A stretch of 64,000 nucleotides of DNA. Origin: Plasmodiophora brassicae. Taxonomy: Eukaryota; Endomyxa: Phytomyxea; Phytomyxea; Plasmodiophorida. Where the stretch lies: NCBI GenBank assembly GCA_036867785.1, contig CP145419.1, positions 682,001 through 746,000 of the forward strand, read 5' to 3'. Made by a program: the position numbers and the translations under genes. Each line of letters starts with the position of its first letter. Positions within the stretch are counted from its first letter, which is position 1. The notes under the pieces were generated by a model that did not search any database, was not told the DNA's origin, and saw nothing but the letters and a program-made list of their open reading frames with translations. Below, in pieces: positions 19,679 through 29,897 of this stretch.

Positions 19679-21510
19679 CTATTGGGCAGCCATGAACTTG
19701 GCGGTGCAATCCTCGCTACATGTCAGCATGGCCGGTTCCGTTTGCGATGTGGCAATCCAGGAGACGGACTGGATGGGCAATTAGAAAACGTGTGGGGTAT
19801 AGGATCGGTGCTGGTCACCTTCGTGTGCGCTGGGCTCTTTTTGACCATCTTGCCCGTTCGGGTGTCCCAGACGGTGATGTTGCCGGACAGCTCATCGCCG
19901 CTCAGGACGAACTCGTCGTTGTAGCTGAACGAGCTCTTGATCGACACTGTACGGAGCGACGTGTTGCTATGCATAGCGCCCTCCAATGTGTGCACAAGCC
20001 GCCCGGTTGCTACTTCCCACAATCGCGATGTGGAGTCCTGCGTGCCCCCGTTAGTTAGAGCCTGCATATGCGACGAACAGACTGCTCCGCTTACGCGTCC
20101 GCCCGACAGCAGGTACTTGCCGTTGATGGAGAATTGCAAGTTGGAAACGGGCGCGCTCGAATGTGCATTCGGAATGGTGCGGACACATTTGGCACTCACG
20201 CCATCCCACAGCTTTATGGTGCCATCGACGCCACAAGACGCAAAGTACGACGCCTGGTTCGCGTATCGAACGTACATGACAGGTCCGATGTGGAACGATT
20301 TCTGGTCCGGGGAGCAGAACCGTTGGAATGTCGTCATGTCGTACAAGTACACGGGTTCCCGGTCGGTGGCGCAGACCAGGAAGTCACCGGTCGGGTGGAA
20401 ATCGATGGAGTTGACACTGGAGTTCTCCCGAATTTGCTTGAATGAGCGTTTCTGCGTCGCCCTTTGCAGGTCGAACAGCTTGATGGACTGGTCTTGCGAC
20501 GACGACACCAGAATGTCGCGGACGGGATGGAATATGACCTGCGTGACCGGAGCGGAGTGGTCGTAATACGTCCGGATCACCGGTCTCGACGCCGATTCGT
20601 CCGACGTTGCCAGCTTTGACGCCTTTAACTGCGAATGATGATGCATCTTGTCGACATCAAGCTGTACGGCCGTAAGTGGCAGGACACTGATGTTATGGTC
20701 GACCCCGGGCTTACGTATTTGATGGAGAAATCGTTGCTGCCGGTCGCAGCGTAACTGCCATCAGGGCTAAAGCACCCGGCACGAACGGCGTTCTTATGAA
20801 GCGACACGAAGCGCACGGAATGGTCTGGGAATTTCCGGCTACGGCGAACGGTCAGTCCTGTCAATATGGGCCAGATGCCAAAGCAGGGTACCTGGGCATC
20901 GACGACGATTCCCGATCGATGGACAGGTCCTGCGCGTCTTCCTTCTCGCTGACCAGCGTTTTCGGTGAACGCGTGGGATGATGCTGCTCCAGTTCCTGCG
21001 ACAGTGTCAGAATCGAGAGAAAGGGGGAAACAAACGGGCCCGGTACGGTACCGCTTCCTCGGTTTCATCAACAGGCTCGCTGGCACCTGCTTCATCGGGT
21101 TTTTCTGCGTCAGGCTGTGAGTCTTCAGCAGCAGCCAGGGTCACGATCCGGGCAAGGTTGTTGTCCGGCAGCTTCGGGTCGATATCGACGCCGGACACTG
21201 TTGACAGGTTCGTGGCGATCTCGCCAAACCCATCGTCGGCGAGCTGGCGGATGATCAGCGTATACAAATGGACGTCGGCGGCTGACCTGACACCGCCCTC
21301 GACCATATCATCCTCAGCGGTGGATGCCTGGACGTCGGTGGCGCCGACGACATTGATATCGTCAATGACATTCATACCGCTCTCGTCAGCGACATTAGTA
21401 TCGTCAGCGACATTGGTATCGTCAGCTACATTGGTATCGTCAGCGACCTCCAGCGGGCCCGCATCCATTGCCTCCACAGGCACGTCGCCGACGGCATCGT
21501 CGACGTCCAT
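19679..21510 (-). CDS. CSTF1: Cleavage stimulation factor subunit 1 (CstF-50)
   Basis: WD40 subunit of the mRNA 3'-end cleavage/polyadenylation complex. Six exons (21510..21052, 20995..20892, 20838..20715, 20661..20095, 20037..19819, 19768..19679) total 1563 nt, 520 aa. Introns are 50-57 nt, and most have clear CTGAC or CTAAC branch motifs. The N-terminal dimerisation region reads LYTLIIRQLADDGFGEIATN. Key joins give SIKYLDVDKMHHHSQ and LLSGGRDSTSRLWEV. Other landmarks are RTYYDHSAPVTQVIFHP, IDFHPTGDFL, DGTIKLWDGVSAKCV and the end MLTCSEDCTAKFMAAQ. An 80-residue acidic extension with VADDTN repeats precedes the conserved N-terminus and is not in animal CstF-50. Confidence 0.93.
21371..21450. 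repeat. 18-bp tandem repeat inside CSTF1 exon 1
   Basis: Three to four near-identical 18-bp units (GGTATCGTCAGCGACATT on the plus strand) encode VADDTN repeats in the acidic N-terminal extension. The unit is a multiple of three, so copy changes would keep frame. Confidence 0.7.
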
Positions 21511-21657
21511 CGTGCCGAACTCCGTGGCGTGTGCAGCTCATTCGACACTCGATTCATCAACGGACCGTCGTCGGACGCACGACGGGGGAACTGCAGATTG
21601 GTAGTTCGCACAGGGCGACCAGTGCCGCCCGATAGAAACATTGGGGCCATGTTCAGG

Positions 21658-23184
21658 TTATTCCGGGTTTAGTACGGGAGGGTCCGAGGGCGTTGCAACA
21701 GGGAACGACGTTTCTATCCGGACCTTGATGCTCTTGGACGTGAACATGGAGTACGAATTGTCGAACGTGAAGACCGCCTTGCCGGGCCGCGCTGGCGCTG
21801 TCCATGTGCCCCGAACCGTTGACACGTGCGACTGGATTCTCGAGGGCGGGAGGATGACTTCTTCGATTGGCGAATTGGCTGCATTGTCGTTGCACACGAA
21901 CCGGACATCGAGCCCGATGTCTTTGTCTGCAGACCTGACTGCCCATTCCAAGAGCATCCCGGGACCGACATCAATCTGAGTAGTGTGTCAAACTCAGAAG
22001 GCTTGCTGGCAGCAAGTTGCACGACGAATAACCGTTTTCTGCACGCTGCCTCCTGCAGCGACCACCGAGTTCTCGAATCCGGCGTCGTGATCGAAATGGG
22101 TAAACGGAACACGTTTGCAAGTTCCGCCGTAGCATTCCGGAAGTTGGTCGGGCGCGATGTACTTCAGAAGCGTGGCCCGATAATCGGAACCCACAATAAT
22201 GACCTATGCCGGCACGTGACGTTTCAGACTGCAACCCCGGTATCCAAATGAACGCCGAGGCAACCTTCTGCTGGGTTCTTTCGTTCAACAGAGGTTTGAC
22301 AATTGCCCAGATGTAATTGAACATCGATGGGGCGTTGATAACGATGGCCCTCGCCTGCCAACACGACGGTAAGCCGATTTGCAGGATTATTAAAACCAGA
22401 TCCCGACCATGTGCTCAACAAAGTTGGCCTGGGCAACTGCCATCGACCGTCTAAGCGTGGGTAACAACGTTGTCAAATGCTTCATCGACAGGCCTTGGAT
22501 GTCGATAATGCGGGTCATGCGAACCACGACACCACGTTCGTGACTTCTCGCGCCTAGCCACTGACTCTGTCGAACAATTATTATCAGCTCATGCGAACGC
22601 GTACTCTACGCCCAACGTTACAAGGTTCGCAACGAGATGAACCTGAAATGCTTCCATCTGTTCAACCGTAACGTGCGCACAGAACTCATTCGGTATGATC
22701 ATCCCCGGGCAGGAAACATCCACCGGGTTCCCATCAAGGTCCATAGAATATCTCGGGCTGTGTGATCCATAGGTCAGTTTGACGAACGCAGTGGGCAACA
22801 TACCGGCACCAACCACTGCGGGAAGTACCGCTGAATCATCTCGCCATGCGGAAACTTCTCGAGGTCGTTCGGATCCAGGTCGCGAACGGAAGCCGCAATG
22901 GCTTCGTACCCAATGGACGCCTTCCAAGCAATCGTGGCCTCGAGGTGCGCAATCGCCTCGTCCAGGTTGAACTTGAACGCCTTCATGAACCGATACTGAA
23001 TGTACGGGTCGTCTTCACGCCCTTTGAACCGCTCCTTCATCACCGCGAACTGCTCGGCGTACGTCGCCTGCAGCACCTCCATGTCGTTGTCACGCCCGTA
23101 CTGCCCCGGCTTCCAGTTTAGCGCCGACGCCTGCCGAACGGGCAACACCGCCGACCCCAACAGGCCGTCAGCGCCATCCGCCAT
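21658..23184 (-). CDS. SEC14/CRAL-TRIO lipid-transfer protein with GOLD domain
   Basis: Six exons (23184..22814, 22757..22622, 22566..22408, 22354..22265, 22203..22033, 21975..21658) give 1245 nt, 414 aa. The N-terminal CRAL-TRIO-N part shows DDPYIQYRFMKAFKFNLDEA. The lipid-binding domain shows TRIIDIQGLSMKHL, ARAIVINAPSMFNYIWAIVK, KVIIVGSDYRATLLKYI and the signature DQLPECYGGTC. The C-terminal GOLD-like part (LLEWAVRSADKDIGLDVRFV to FTFDNSYSMFTSKSIKVRI) is as in animal SEC14L proteins and plant patellins. These move phosphoinositides or other lipids between membranes and act in Golgi or endosomal trafficking. No ligand can be read from sequence. Confidence 0.87.
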
Positions 23185-23442
23185 CGTCCGCTGCGCTCCT
23201 TACGGGTCCCGACGACACCCGACCGATTGCGTTTTGAATTTTGATGACTGCAGCGATGACACATTTTTGGCCGGGAGACCATTAAAGGAGACCGCCAAAC
23301 AGCGCAAACCGCACTACGATTGCTAATCGTTATTGCAGCCAGGCGAACGAACGGCCGAGCTCGCAGAGTACGGTCGTGATCAATATTAGTTGTCGGTATA
23401 TTGGCTGACGCGGTCGTACGTTGCGGGGGGTGACTACCCTGC

Positions 23443-23961
23443 ATGGCGGATGCGGTGGCGTGGACCCGGTCGCTGCGACGCCCGAGCGTGGTCGCCCAAA
23501 AACCGGCGCCCAGGGTGGCTCGCCACCGTCATGCGGCCAGCACGCCCGTTTTCGAATGGACATTGAACCGCCTGCCCGAAGACGCGGACGACAAGGACGG
23601 CAAGACTGACGTGCGCGAAGAGGATCCATCGGCAAGCAATCACTGGGAGAAGCTTCGGGCGGCCTTGTCAACCTCGTCGAATGCAGTCGAATCCGTTGAT
23701 AGACGATTGCTCTGCCAGACAGATGGACCCAACGTTTCGACTGTTGAGCCCGTGCCCGAGAGCGCTGACGCTGTCGTTCCGGTCGTCATCAGGCCCGTCC
23801 GAGTTTGCCAAGGTTACACATTGCGTCTGGACATGTTGGAGGCACGACAGGCCATATCGACTGCCAAAGAATGGCGTCGACAGCAACGCTGGGTCGATAC
23901 GCGACGAATGGCGGATCGCGCCCGGCTATGCCACGATATGCTCCTCCTGCAGAGACAGTAA
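23443..23961 (+). CDS. Orphan protein, 172 aa
   Basis: ATG-initiated open frame with Arg-rich N-terminus (AWTRSLRRPSVVAQK) and a basic helical end (LEARQAISTAKEWRRQQRWV). The C-terminal helix could be a coiled coil. No domain recognised. The next ORF starts 50 bp after its stop. I tried to splice the two together (GTAAAT..GGGCAG), but the frames do not join, so I keep them apart. Whether it is expressed cannot be told from sequence. Confidence 0.4.
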   Translation: MADAVAWTRSLRRPSVVAQKPAPRVARHRHAASTPVFEWTLNRLPEDADDKDGKTDVREEDPSASNHWEKLRAALSTSSNAVESVDRRLLCQTDGPNVSTVEPVPESADAVVPVVIRPVRVCQGYTLRLDMLEARQAISTAKEWRRQQRWVDTRRMADRARLCHDMLLLQRQ

Positions 23962-24010
23962 ATCTTGTGACGTGTGCCCGTCTGGGTGAGATCTTTGGGC
24001 AGAACGCGTA

Positions 24011-24838
24011 ATGGCTGGCTCCACAACGGAGCCCTTCGCCGATTCATGGGTCCCGCCCCGGTCCACTGCCTACATGCGTCGCGCCCGTATCGCCGACCAC
24101 GCAGACGAGATCAAACGCTTGCTGTCGTACTACAACTCCGGGTCCATCGCCGGCGACACGCTGAAGACGACGCTCTTCGTCGAGTTCGGCATCGACCCTG
24201 GCTTGGTGCCCCTGGAACGCCCGCTGGCATACCCAGACCTGCTCTCCTGTGTCGATCGACACTTATACGCGCGTGCCACACGACATCCGCGCCGGGCACC
24301 TAGCCAGAACGTCATCCAGCATCGTACGACGTTGTCTGACGAGGTAAAAGCCCGCCCTGTTCACGCTCGTCGTGACACATTCCGAAGCTCGCCGGCTGCG
24401 TCCGCAGCGAGGATACCAACTATGGGTTGTAAGCGCCAGCAATGGCCAGTGGACCACGGCGACATCATTACATGGCACACGACAAAGATCAACGAAGCGC
24501 CAGCGTCCAGCACGAACCTGCAGCGCCGTTGCGACCAGTCGTCGCTGTTGACGTCGTCGTTGCTGCCGAGACGAGTGCCCGCTGGGAATCAGCAGAAACG
24601 GCATTTCAGCTGGGAGGAACATGCCGAAGCATTTGCGGAGGAACGGAGGCGAACGCGGGCGCAATCGGCGAGAGCGTACCGCCCTCCTGTGCTGCCCGAT
24701 CGCAGCGTGTGGAAGATTGAGGAACAGCCCGGATACCTTCCACCCAGGCCACCTTATGGTGTCAACATCGACGGCGACGAAGCCGTGGCCAAGGTCTCCA
24801 GATCGTATTCGCTGACGCCCCCATTCGACACCAGCTGA
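24011..24838 (+). CDS. Orphan protein, 275 aa
   Basis: Intronless ATG-led frame. The N-terminal 100 residues look folded (RARIADHADEIKRLLSYYNS, TLKTTLFVEFGIDPGLVPLE). The middle is Ser/Arg-rich and low in hydrophobics. A C-terminal charged helix (HFSWEEHAEAFAEERRRTRA) leads to a Pro/Tyr-rich end (PGYLPPRPPYGVNI). The pattern resembles basic cytoskeletal or flagellar proteins, but I recognise no family. It lies 80 bp upstream of the actin-like gene in the same direction. Confidence 0.45.
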   Translation: MAGSTTEPFADSWVPPRSTAYMRRARIADHADEIKRLLSYYNSGSIAGDTLKTTLFVEFGIDPGLVPLERPLAYPDLLSCVDRHLYARATRHPRRAPSQNVIQHRTTLSDEVKARPVHARRDTFRSSPAASAARIPTMGCKRQQWPVDHGDIITWHTTKINEAPASSTNLQRRCDQSSLLTSSLLPRRVPAGNQQKRHFSWEEHAEAFAEERRRTRAQSARAYRPPVLPDRSVWKIEEQPGYLPPRPPYGVNIDGDEAVAKVSRSYSLTPPFDTS

Positions 24839-24917
24839 GGCAGGGTTTAGTAAAGTGCATGACGGGTTCAGCTGGTCTGTGACGACACTTCCGACTGGCA
24901 TTGGTTGAGTTGTGACG

Positions 24918-26233
24918 ATGGTGGACGACAACGGGACAGCGGCGCTTGTAATCGATATCGGGACGGGGTTAATCAAGGCAGGATGGGCTGGGGAGGATAC
25001 GCCGCGAACGATCCAGCCGACGGTGGTCGCCCGCGTGAAGAAGTTCCGCGGTGAGGTGACGGGACCATCCGGCCAGGGCTACGACGACCAGGAGTTCCTA
25101 ACGGGAACACACGCCATACGGGCCGTGGCCGAGCACCCCGATGATCTGGAGCTGGCGTTCCCTGTCGAGCACCAGGAGATCGTGGATTGGAGCGCTGTCA
25201 CGCAGACGCTCGAGTATCTGTACGCGCATGAATTCCAGGTCGACAGCGATAAGCACCCGGTCGTTATTGTCGATTCGCCGTTCAGCACGCCCAAGTACCG
25301 CGAGAAGCTCGCCGACTTGTTTTTCAGGCATTTCCGCGTCCCGTCCCTACTCATCTACAATTCGGCTGTCTTATCACTCTGTAAGCAGCTGTTGGTGATC
25401 AAATGTCTTCGGTCAAATCCTAAACGTGGAATAGTTTCCACCGGGTTAGATCCCATGTTTGATACGGCCATAGAGGGTTGAACTGGGCATTGAACAGGAC
25501 AACACGAGGGATCGTTCTGCAGAGCGGCGAGAGTTCATCGTACGTCGTGCCAATATTCGAAGGATACGCCCTGCGGCATGGAATTGAAAAGATGGACATT
25601 GGGGGAGACAATCTGACAAGGGCCATGCTGGTTGGATATGCAAACTCTAAGCCTGGGTTCTGCGACGTCTAATATTTGGATAGGCGTCCCTGGATCGCAC
25701 TGGAATGAGGCTTGACGTCGCTAGAGACATCAAGGAGAAGCTCGGCCTGGTGAAGAACGCAAACGATGCCGTGCCGGAGCCTTCAATGCAATATGAACTG
25801 CCGGATGGTAACTTATTCGACTGGAGCGCTACCCAAGTATGACACAGTTGTCCCAGGGCAAGTGGTTGAGGTCGGGAAGGAATGCCGGTACGCTGTCGGG
25901 GAGATGCTGTTTTCTCCTCCGTCCGGAGTTGGCCTACCACGCCTCCTGCTGAACGGGATCGGGAAGTGCGATGCAAACCTTCAGACCGATTTGCTGGGCA
26001 ACATAGTGATCGACGGGGGCAACAGTCTAATGAAGGGGTTCCACGAGCGGATGAACGCGGAGATCAATGCGCTTATCGGACCGGGCAAACCGTTCCACGT
26101 AACGGGGAAGCGGAAGCACGCGTCCTGGGTTGGAGGGTCCATGATGGGATCCCTGTCCACTTTTGACGACATCCACATCACTCGTCAAGAATTCGAGGAC
26201 GCTGACGACATTGTCCACAAGAAGTACCTGTGA
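24918..26233 (+). CDS. Divergent actin-like protein
   Basis: Four exons (24918..25390, 25498..25630, 25684..25807, 25857..26233) total 1107 nt, 368 aa, almost full actin length. Actin-fold landmarks: phosphate loop 1 DIGTGLIKAGWAGEDTPRTI, then FRVPSLLIYNSAVLSL, FEGYALRHGIEKMDIGGDNL, RLDVARDIKEKLGLV, the rejoined YELPDGQVVEVG, and the C-terminus SWVGGSMMGSLSTFDDIHIT. Phosphate loop 2, normally VLDSGDG, reads VLQSGES, so the conserved Asp154 is Gln. It is too divergent for conventional actin and I cannot place it in a numbered ARP class. The first intron (107 nt) is the longest and least certain. ARPs act in actin branching, dynactin or chromatin remodelling. Confidence 0.78.
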
Positions 26234-26334
26234 GATTACCGACGTCGCGTAACTTCCTTGGCAAACGTCATCGTTTCCAGTTATTAAAGGCTCATTGTTC
26301 GATATGGAATGATGCTCACAGTGGTCTCGTAGAT

Positions 26335-26408
26335 GGGGAATTGGTGTAGTTGGTCATCACGCATCGTTCGCAACGATGAGGTCCCGGTTTCGATTACCGG
26401 ATTCTCCA
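26335..26408 (+). tRNA. tRNA-Ala (CGC), copy 1
   Basis: 74 nt. The acceptor GGGGAAT pairs with ATTCTCC and includes G3:U70, the identity mark of tRNA-Ala; the discriminator is A. The D arm is GTG/CAC; the anticodon stem CATCG/CGATG has loop TTCGCAA (anticodon CGC). The T arm CCGGT/ACCGG has loop TTCGATT. Position 53:61 is U:A instead of the usual G:C. A T7 tract follows as a Pol III terminator. Confidence 0.9.
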
Positions 26409-27167
26409 TTTTTTTACTCCGAGGCGACTGGTTCAGTCCCGTCCTGTGCGAGATGTGGTTGGACGACGCGTACACCGTAATTCGAAGTAAGTCACTGCAT
26501 CGATGAATTGCCGTCTTTAGAAGTCTCGCTCTGCCAGCAGTGGTTCGTAAGTGCGGGGCTGCTGAACCTGGACAGAACGGAGGAGAACATCATTATTAAC
26601 GACCACGAATACAGCTCTCCCCACTCTACAGGTATGGTATGGTTCAACCTTGCAGACTGCAATCTAGGTAGGCTGATGGTAATGCTTTAGAGGCAACCGT
26701 TCGATTCAATGCCAGCAGAGTAATAGGTACGTTATTCCTTGACGGCGGCTGTCTTGCTGCTTAAACCATGGGGAGCTAACACCACGGCGGTAAATTTTGT
26801 AGGAAGCCGTGCCGATACCCACGTCAGCAATGCCGGCATAAGCCTTGGCGACGTTTATCATGGCTTGTGCCCCGGGCACCGATTCTGTCAATGCGACGGC
26901 AGGTGCTGCTGCTCCGTGCAACGCCGGCGCCATCATGTCCTGCAGGTGCTCCTCCCTTATGCTACGAGGGCAGCATCGACGTCCGCGAACAGCGCCGCCC
27001 AAAGCTGTAACGCCAGTTGACGAATATCGCGATCGCGCAGCACCCGTCTGGCTCCGAACGAAACGATCCGTGTCAAGGCATAATCACAGGGACGGGAGCA
27101 AACACTGCTAATGTTGTGTCGTAGACGTTACCACAGCGTTGTGTTGAAGAGTTGTATTGCAGCATGT
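26409..27167. other. Gap between tRNA copies 1 and 2
   Basis: About 760 bases. Open frames are short and without ATG-led conserved features. A 98-codon minus-strand frame at 26706..27002 is Ala/Gly-rich but matches nothing I know. The left arm of the inverted repeat around tRNA copy 2 lies at its right end. Confidence 0.4.
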
Positions 27168-27337
27168 GGGGAATTGGTGTAGTTGGTCATCACGCATCGT
27201 TCGCAACGATGAGGTCCCGGTTTCGATTACCGGATTCTCCATCTTTTGGTTTTGGGTTTGCAAGGGTCTGTCTGCCAGTCTTCTCTCATCTCGGACGATT
27301 GATGACGGGTGCTGCGCGATCGCGATATTCGTCAACT
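27015..27337. repeat. 34-bp perfect inverted repeat enclosing tRNA-Ala copy 2
   Basis: The left arm 27015..27048 (AGTTGACGAATATCGCGATC...) is the exact reverse complement of 27304..27337. The arms enclose 255 bp that contain the tRNA gene. No target-site duplication is visible outside the arms. It could be the terminal repeats of a small non-autonomous DNA element, or a foldback made during local duplication. Confidence 0.75.
27168..27241 (+). tRNA. tRNA-Ala (CGC), copy 2
   Basis: Identical over all 74 nt to the copy at 26335. Followed by CTTTTGG, a minimal Pol III terminator. It sits inside the 34-bp inverted repeat. Confidence 0.9.
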
Positions 27338-27460
27338 CGGCCGAGTTCGTCCGACGTGCTCACTGGATGGACACCGCGAAAAGTCATTGAGCGTCACGAC
27401 GGCACCTCATCGGTACCGGTACGTCAACGGGTCGACCCGGGTCGGGTGGGTCAGGGACCT

Positions 27461-27595
27461 TGTGACAAGCCTTAGGCGTCAGGTGGACGACGAACGCGAT
27501 GTCGACGTACAACACCGAAAAGACAAGTGAAGTGTATTACGCTACTCAGAAGGCCGTATTGCCAATACGGCCTTCTGAGTTGGGAGGCCGCTACA
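27461..27595 (-). repeat. 3' LTR of the 27.5-29.3 kb element
   Basis: 135 bp. It carries a 17-bp perfect palindrome at 27544..27580 (arms ACTCAGAAGGCCGTATT) that the other LTR lacks. Confidence 0.85.
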
Positions 27596-27634
27596 TTACC
27601 CTCCTCATCGAGGAACGGGTCCAATGCCGTCTAC

Positions 27635-27802
27635 GCGTCTATCCCCGTCACCGACGCACACATCTCCTTTTCTATGTACGATGACGGGTCCAGCACCCGT
27701 CAGGATAGTAATTGACGGGATAACCGCCTGCCGAGATGCAGCGACGGGAGCGCCGTCGGCCATAGAAAAGGAGATGTGTGCGTCGGTGACGGGGATAGAC
27801 GC
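27635..27802. repeat. Inverted repeat next to the 3' LTR
   Basis: About 42 bp at 27635..27676 are the reverse complement of 27761..27802, around an 84-bp loop. The arms copy the protease end (on the minus strand the right arm reads IPVTDAHISFSM). It parallels the larger inverted duplication in the first LTR element. Confidence 0.8.
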
Positions 27803-29220
27803 GGCACGCATCGCGGCCCAGTGGTTAGCCCCAATGATGGTACAGTCGGCACCGTCGTCGACGCCGGCTGAAAAATCAAATGTGAGATCGCGGACGCTGA
27901 AACGAACCATCTGAGCGCGCGAGGATTCAGACGTTAAGCCAGATGAAGATGAAGCCGTCAGATGACAGGCCTGCGCGTGAAGCGAAGGAGGAGACGGACC
28001 CACATCGCACGTCGAAGGGGAGGGCGACGTACACGGGGTCGCGTCGGGTGGGACCACAGGACGAAGCCAAACATCGGGGTAGTCGCAATGAACGGCGAGC
28101 CGCCGTACATTAAGACGGTTGCCTGGCGCCGGGAGCGGCAGCCCCCGAAGACGCGGGAGGAGCGGCAGCCCCCGAAGACGCGGGAGCGACCCCTGTACCA
28201 GCCACCGCATTGCGGGCGACGCCTCCCGACGAGAGTCCCTGGGTGTCGGCAGTCGGCGCAGCAAGCGGTGGGGCGCCGTTGGCAGGATCGGCCGGCACCA
28301 GAGGCCGAAGTGGATTGCGCCACGGTGCGCGCGGCGGCTCTGCCTGACGTGGACCGTCTGACGTCGTCTCCGTTCGTCGCCGGTGGGCATTGTGATTCGC
28401 AGTAGATTCGTCGACAGACGGTTTCGGATTACGTGGCTGAGGCGCCGGCGGAGGAGGATCGCGGGAAGTTACCTCATCTTCCGGGGCGAACATGTAGTAC
28501 TGTGTGGTCACCTCCAGGAGAAGATTGAAAAATGCATCTCGGTCAGTCTTGCACTCGATGCGTTGTATGGCGACGAGCTTCGAGACGCGATTCCGTAACA
28601 TCGGCGGCCGTAGCGCTTTGACCATCAGGCGAATCTGCTCTGCTTGCAATTCAGCATGTTTGTTGAAATGCTCGGTGAGGCCATTGGAGGCCAGAATGTT
28701 GTCGCATTGATCAAAGAGGTCGGCAACACTCTCGGTGGCGTCCCCCAGGTGTCGAAAGGAGGTGCCCTTAAATAAATCCGTGCTGGTCTTCGGGACCGTC
28801 ACACGCGTGGCCGTAAAGGCAAGCAACTCGTTCAAACTATATATCTGAGTCGGAGGCCGTATCCCACGAAGCCGAAGATTTTCGTAGGGTACGAATCCAA
28901 AAATTCGTGACGACCGATGGCTTGATCCGATCGCGAATGGATCGGGGGCGATAGTGCTCCCCGCCCGGCAATGCTTTCAAGTCGGCGACAGCCGATAAAT
29001 ATGATTTCCAATCTTGAATAAACTCTATCATGACGTCGCGATTGAAGCGATCTATGTAGGTATGGTGCCCTGACGGCCTCATACTGGATCGGATTCATCT
29101 TCTACGAACCTCCTGATAATCAGACAGACGATCGGGCACACGCGCAGCGTTTGCGTTGGCCGAAGGAAAGAGGCACGACAGCACCTGTTAGGTCGTAGGG
29201 CGTAGTGTCGTATTGCGCAA

Positions 29221-29338
29221 TGTGACAAGCCCTAGGCGTCAGGTGGACGACGAACGCGATGTCGACGTACAACACCGAAAAGACAAGTGAAGTGTATTAC
29301 GTACGCTACTCAGAAGGCCGTATTGGGAGGCCGCTACA
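29221..29338 (-). repeat. 5' LTR of the 27.5-29.3 kb element
   Basis: 118 bp, TGTGACAAGC..GCTACA, followed directly by the GACCT target duplication. Confidence 0.85.
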
Positions 29339-29352
29339 GACCTGCCCATTTC

Positions 29353-29450
29353 GGGTCTGACCCGAGTCGAGTCCTGATGTCCACGAGTCGAGCCCACCTG
29401 AGGTCCACGAGTCGAGCCCTGAGGTCCACGGGTCTGACCTGGGTCAAAAC
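29353..29450. repeat. Degenerate tandem repeats beside the LTR element
   Basis: Units of about 22-26 bp built on GTCCACGAGTCGAGCCC occur three to four times with changes; flanking GGGTCTGACC phrases repeat at both ends. Confidence 0.6.
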
Positions 29451-29897
29451 CGGGTTTCCCATGAAAACTTCCTGAAGACATGGAAAACTCGACGGCTAAT
29501 TAATGGAATACGCCATTTGGATGATTTGTATTGTATAAGAAGGACTACAATTCGCAGGTATGGCAGTGGCTGCTGTTTCGCTCAAGTGTGATCAGCACCT
29601 GTTAATGGCAGGTCCCGCCTTCGAGAATGCAATATCGCTGGTAAACGATGTTGACGTCACCCCCATGAAATCACACACCATCATTTCAACCCTTGGGAAC
29701 ACATGCTTGTTCACTTTAAACCACAAGCACACGTTACCTCAGCTTTTCTCCATGGACATACCGTGGTGGCAGAGCCACCGTTGAAGTTTATTCTCGAATG
29801 ACTACTGGACGATTCAGGTGACTGAGAGTTGCGCCGGCTCCAAGCTACATCGAAAATGATTTGAGCGATTGTAATGCTAGACAGGGCCGACTTGGGT
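29451..29897. other. Gap before tRNA copy 3
   Basis: About 450 bases, less GC-rich. A 74-codon ATG-led frame at 29560 has no recognisable feature. No RNA other than the tRNA is visible. Confidence 0.35.

Larger units (their letters stand above)
27456..29343 (-). mobile_element. LTR retroelement fossil, gag-protease only, minus strand
   Basis: Direct repeats 27461..27595 and 29221..29338 begin TGTGACAAGC and end CTACA. The target duplication GACCT lies at 27456..27460 and 29339..29343. The coding sense is minus: a gag-like part from about 29100 down (WKSYLSAVADLKALPG, then HLGDATESVADLFDQCDNIL) and a Pro-rich linker. A retropepsin-like part follows (FDFSAGVDDGADCTIIGANH) near 27860. No reverse transcriptase, RNase H or integrase is seen. 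An inverted repeat lies next to the 3' LTR, as in the 7.4-9.9 kb element. It looks broken in a few places. The LTRs differ by one substitution and two indels, so the insertion is very recent. Confidence 0.85.

Noticed and set aside
23443-24838. Joining the two orphan ORFs into one gene
   Set aside because: The only plausible intron (GTAAAT..GGGCAG, 45 nt) does not bring the second ATG frame into phase.
26706-27002. 98-codon minus-strand frame resembling a proteolipid
   Set aside because: Ala/Gly-rich with some hydrophobic sequence, but no conserved acidic site or clear helix pair; probably chance.
29350-29460. Tandem repeats as part of the adjacent LTR element
   Set aside because: They lie outside the LTR and the GACCT target duplication, so they belong to the flanking DNA.
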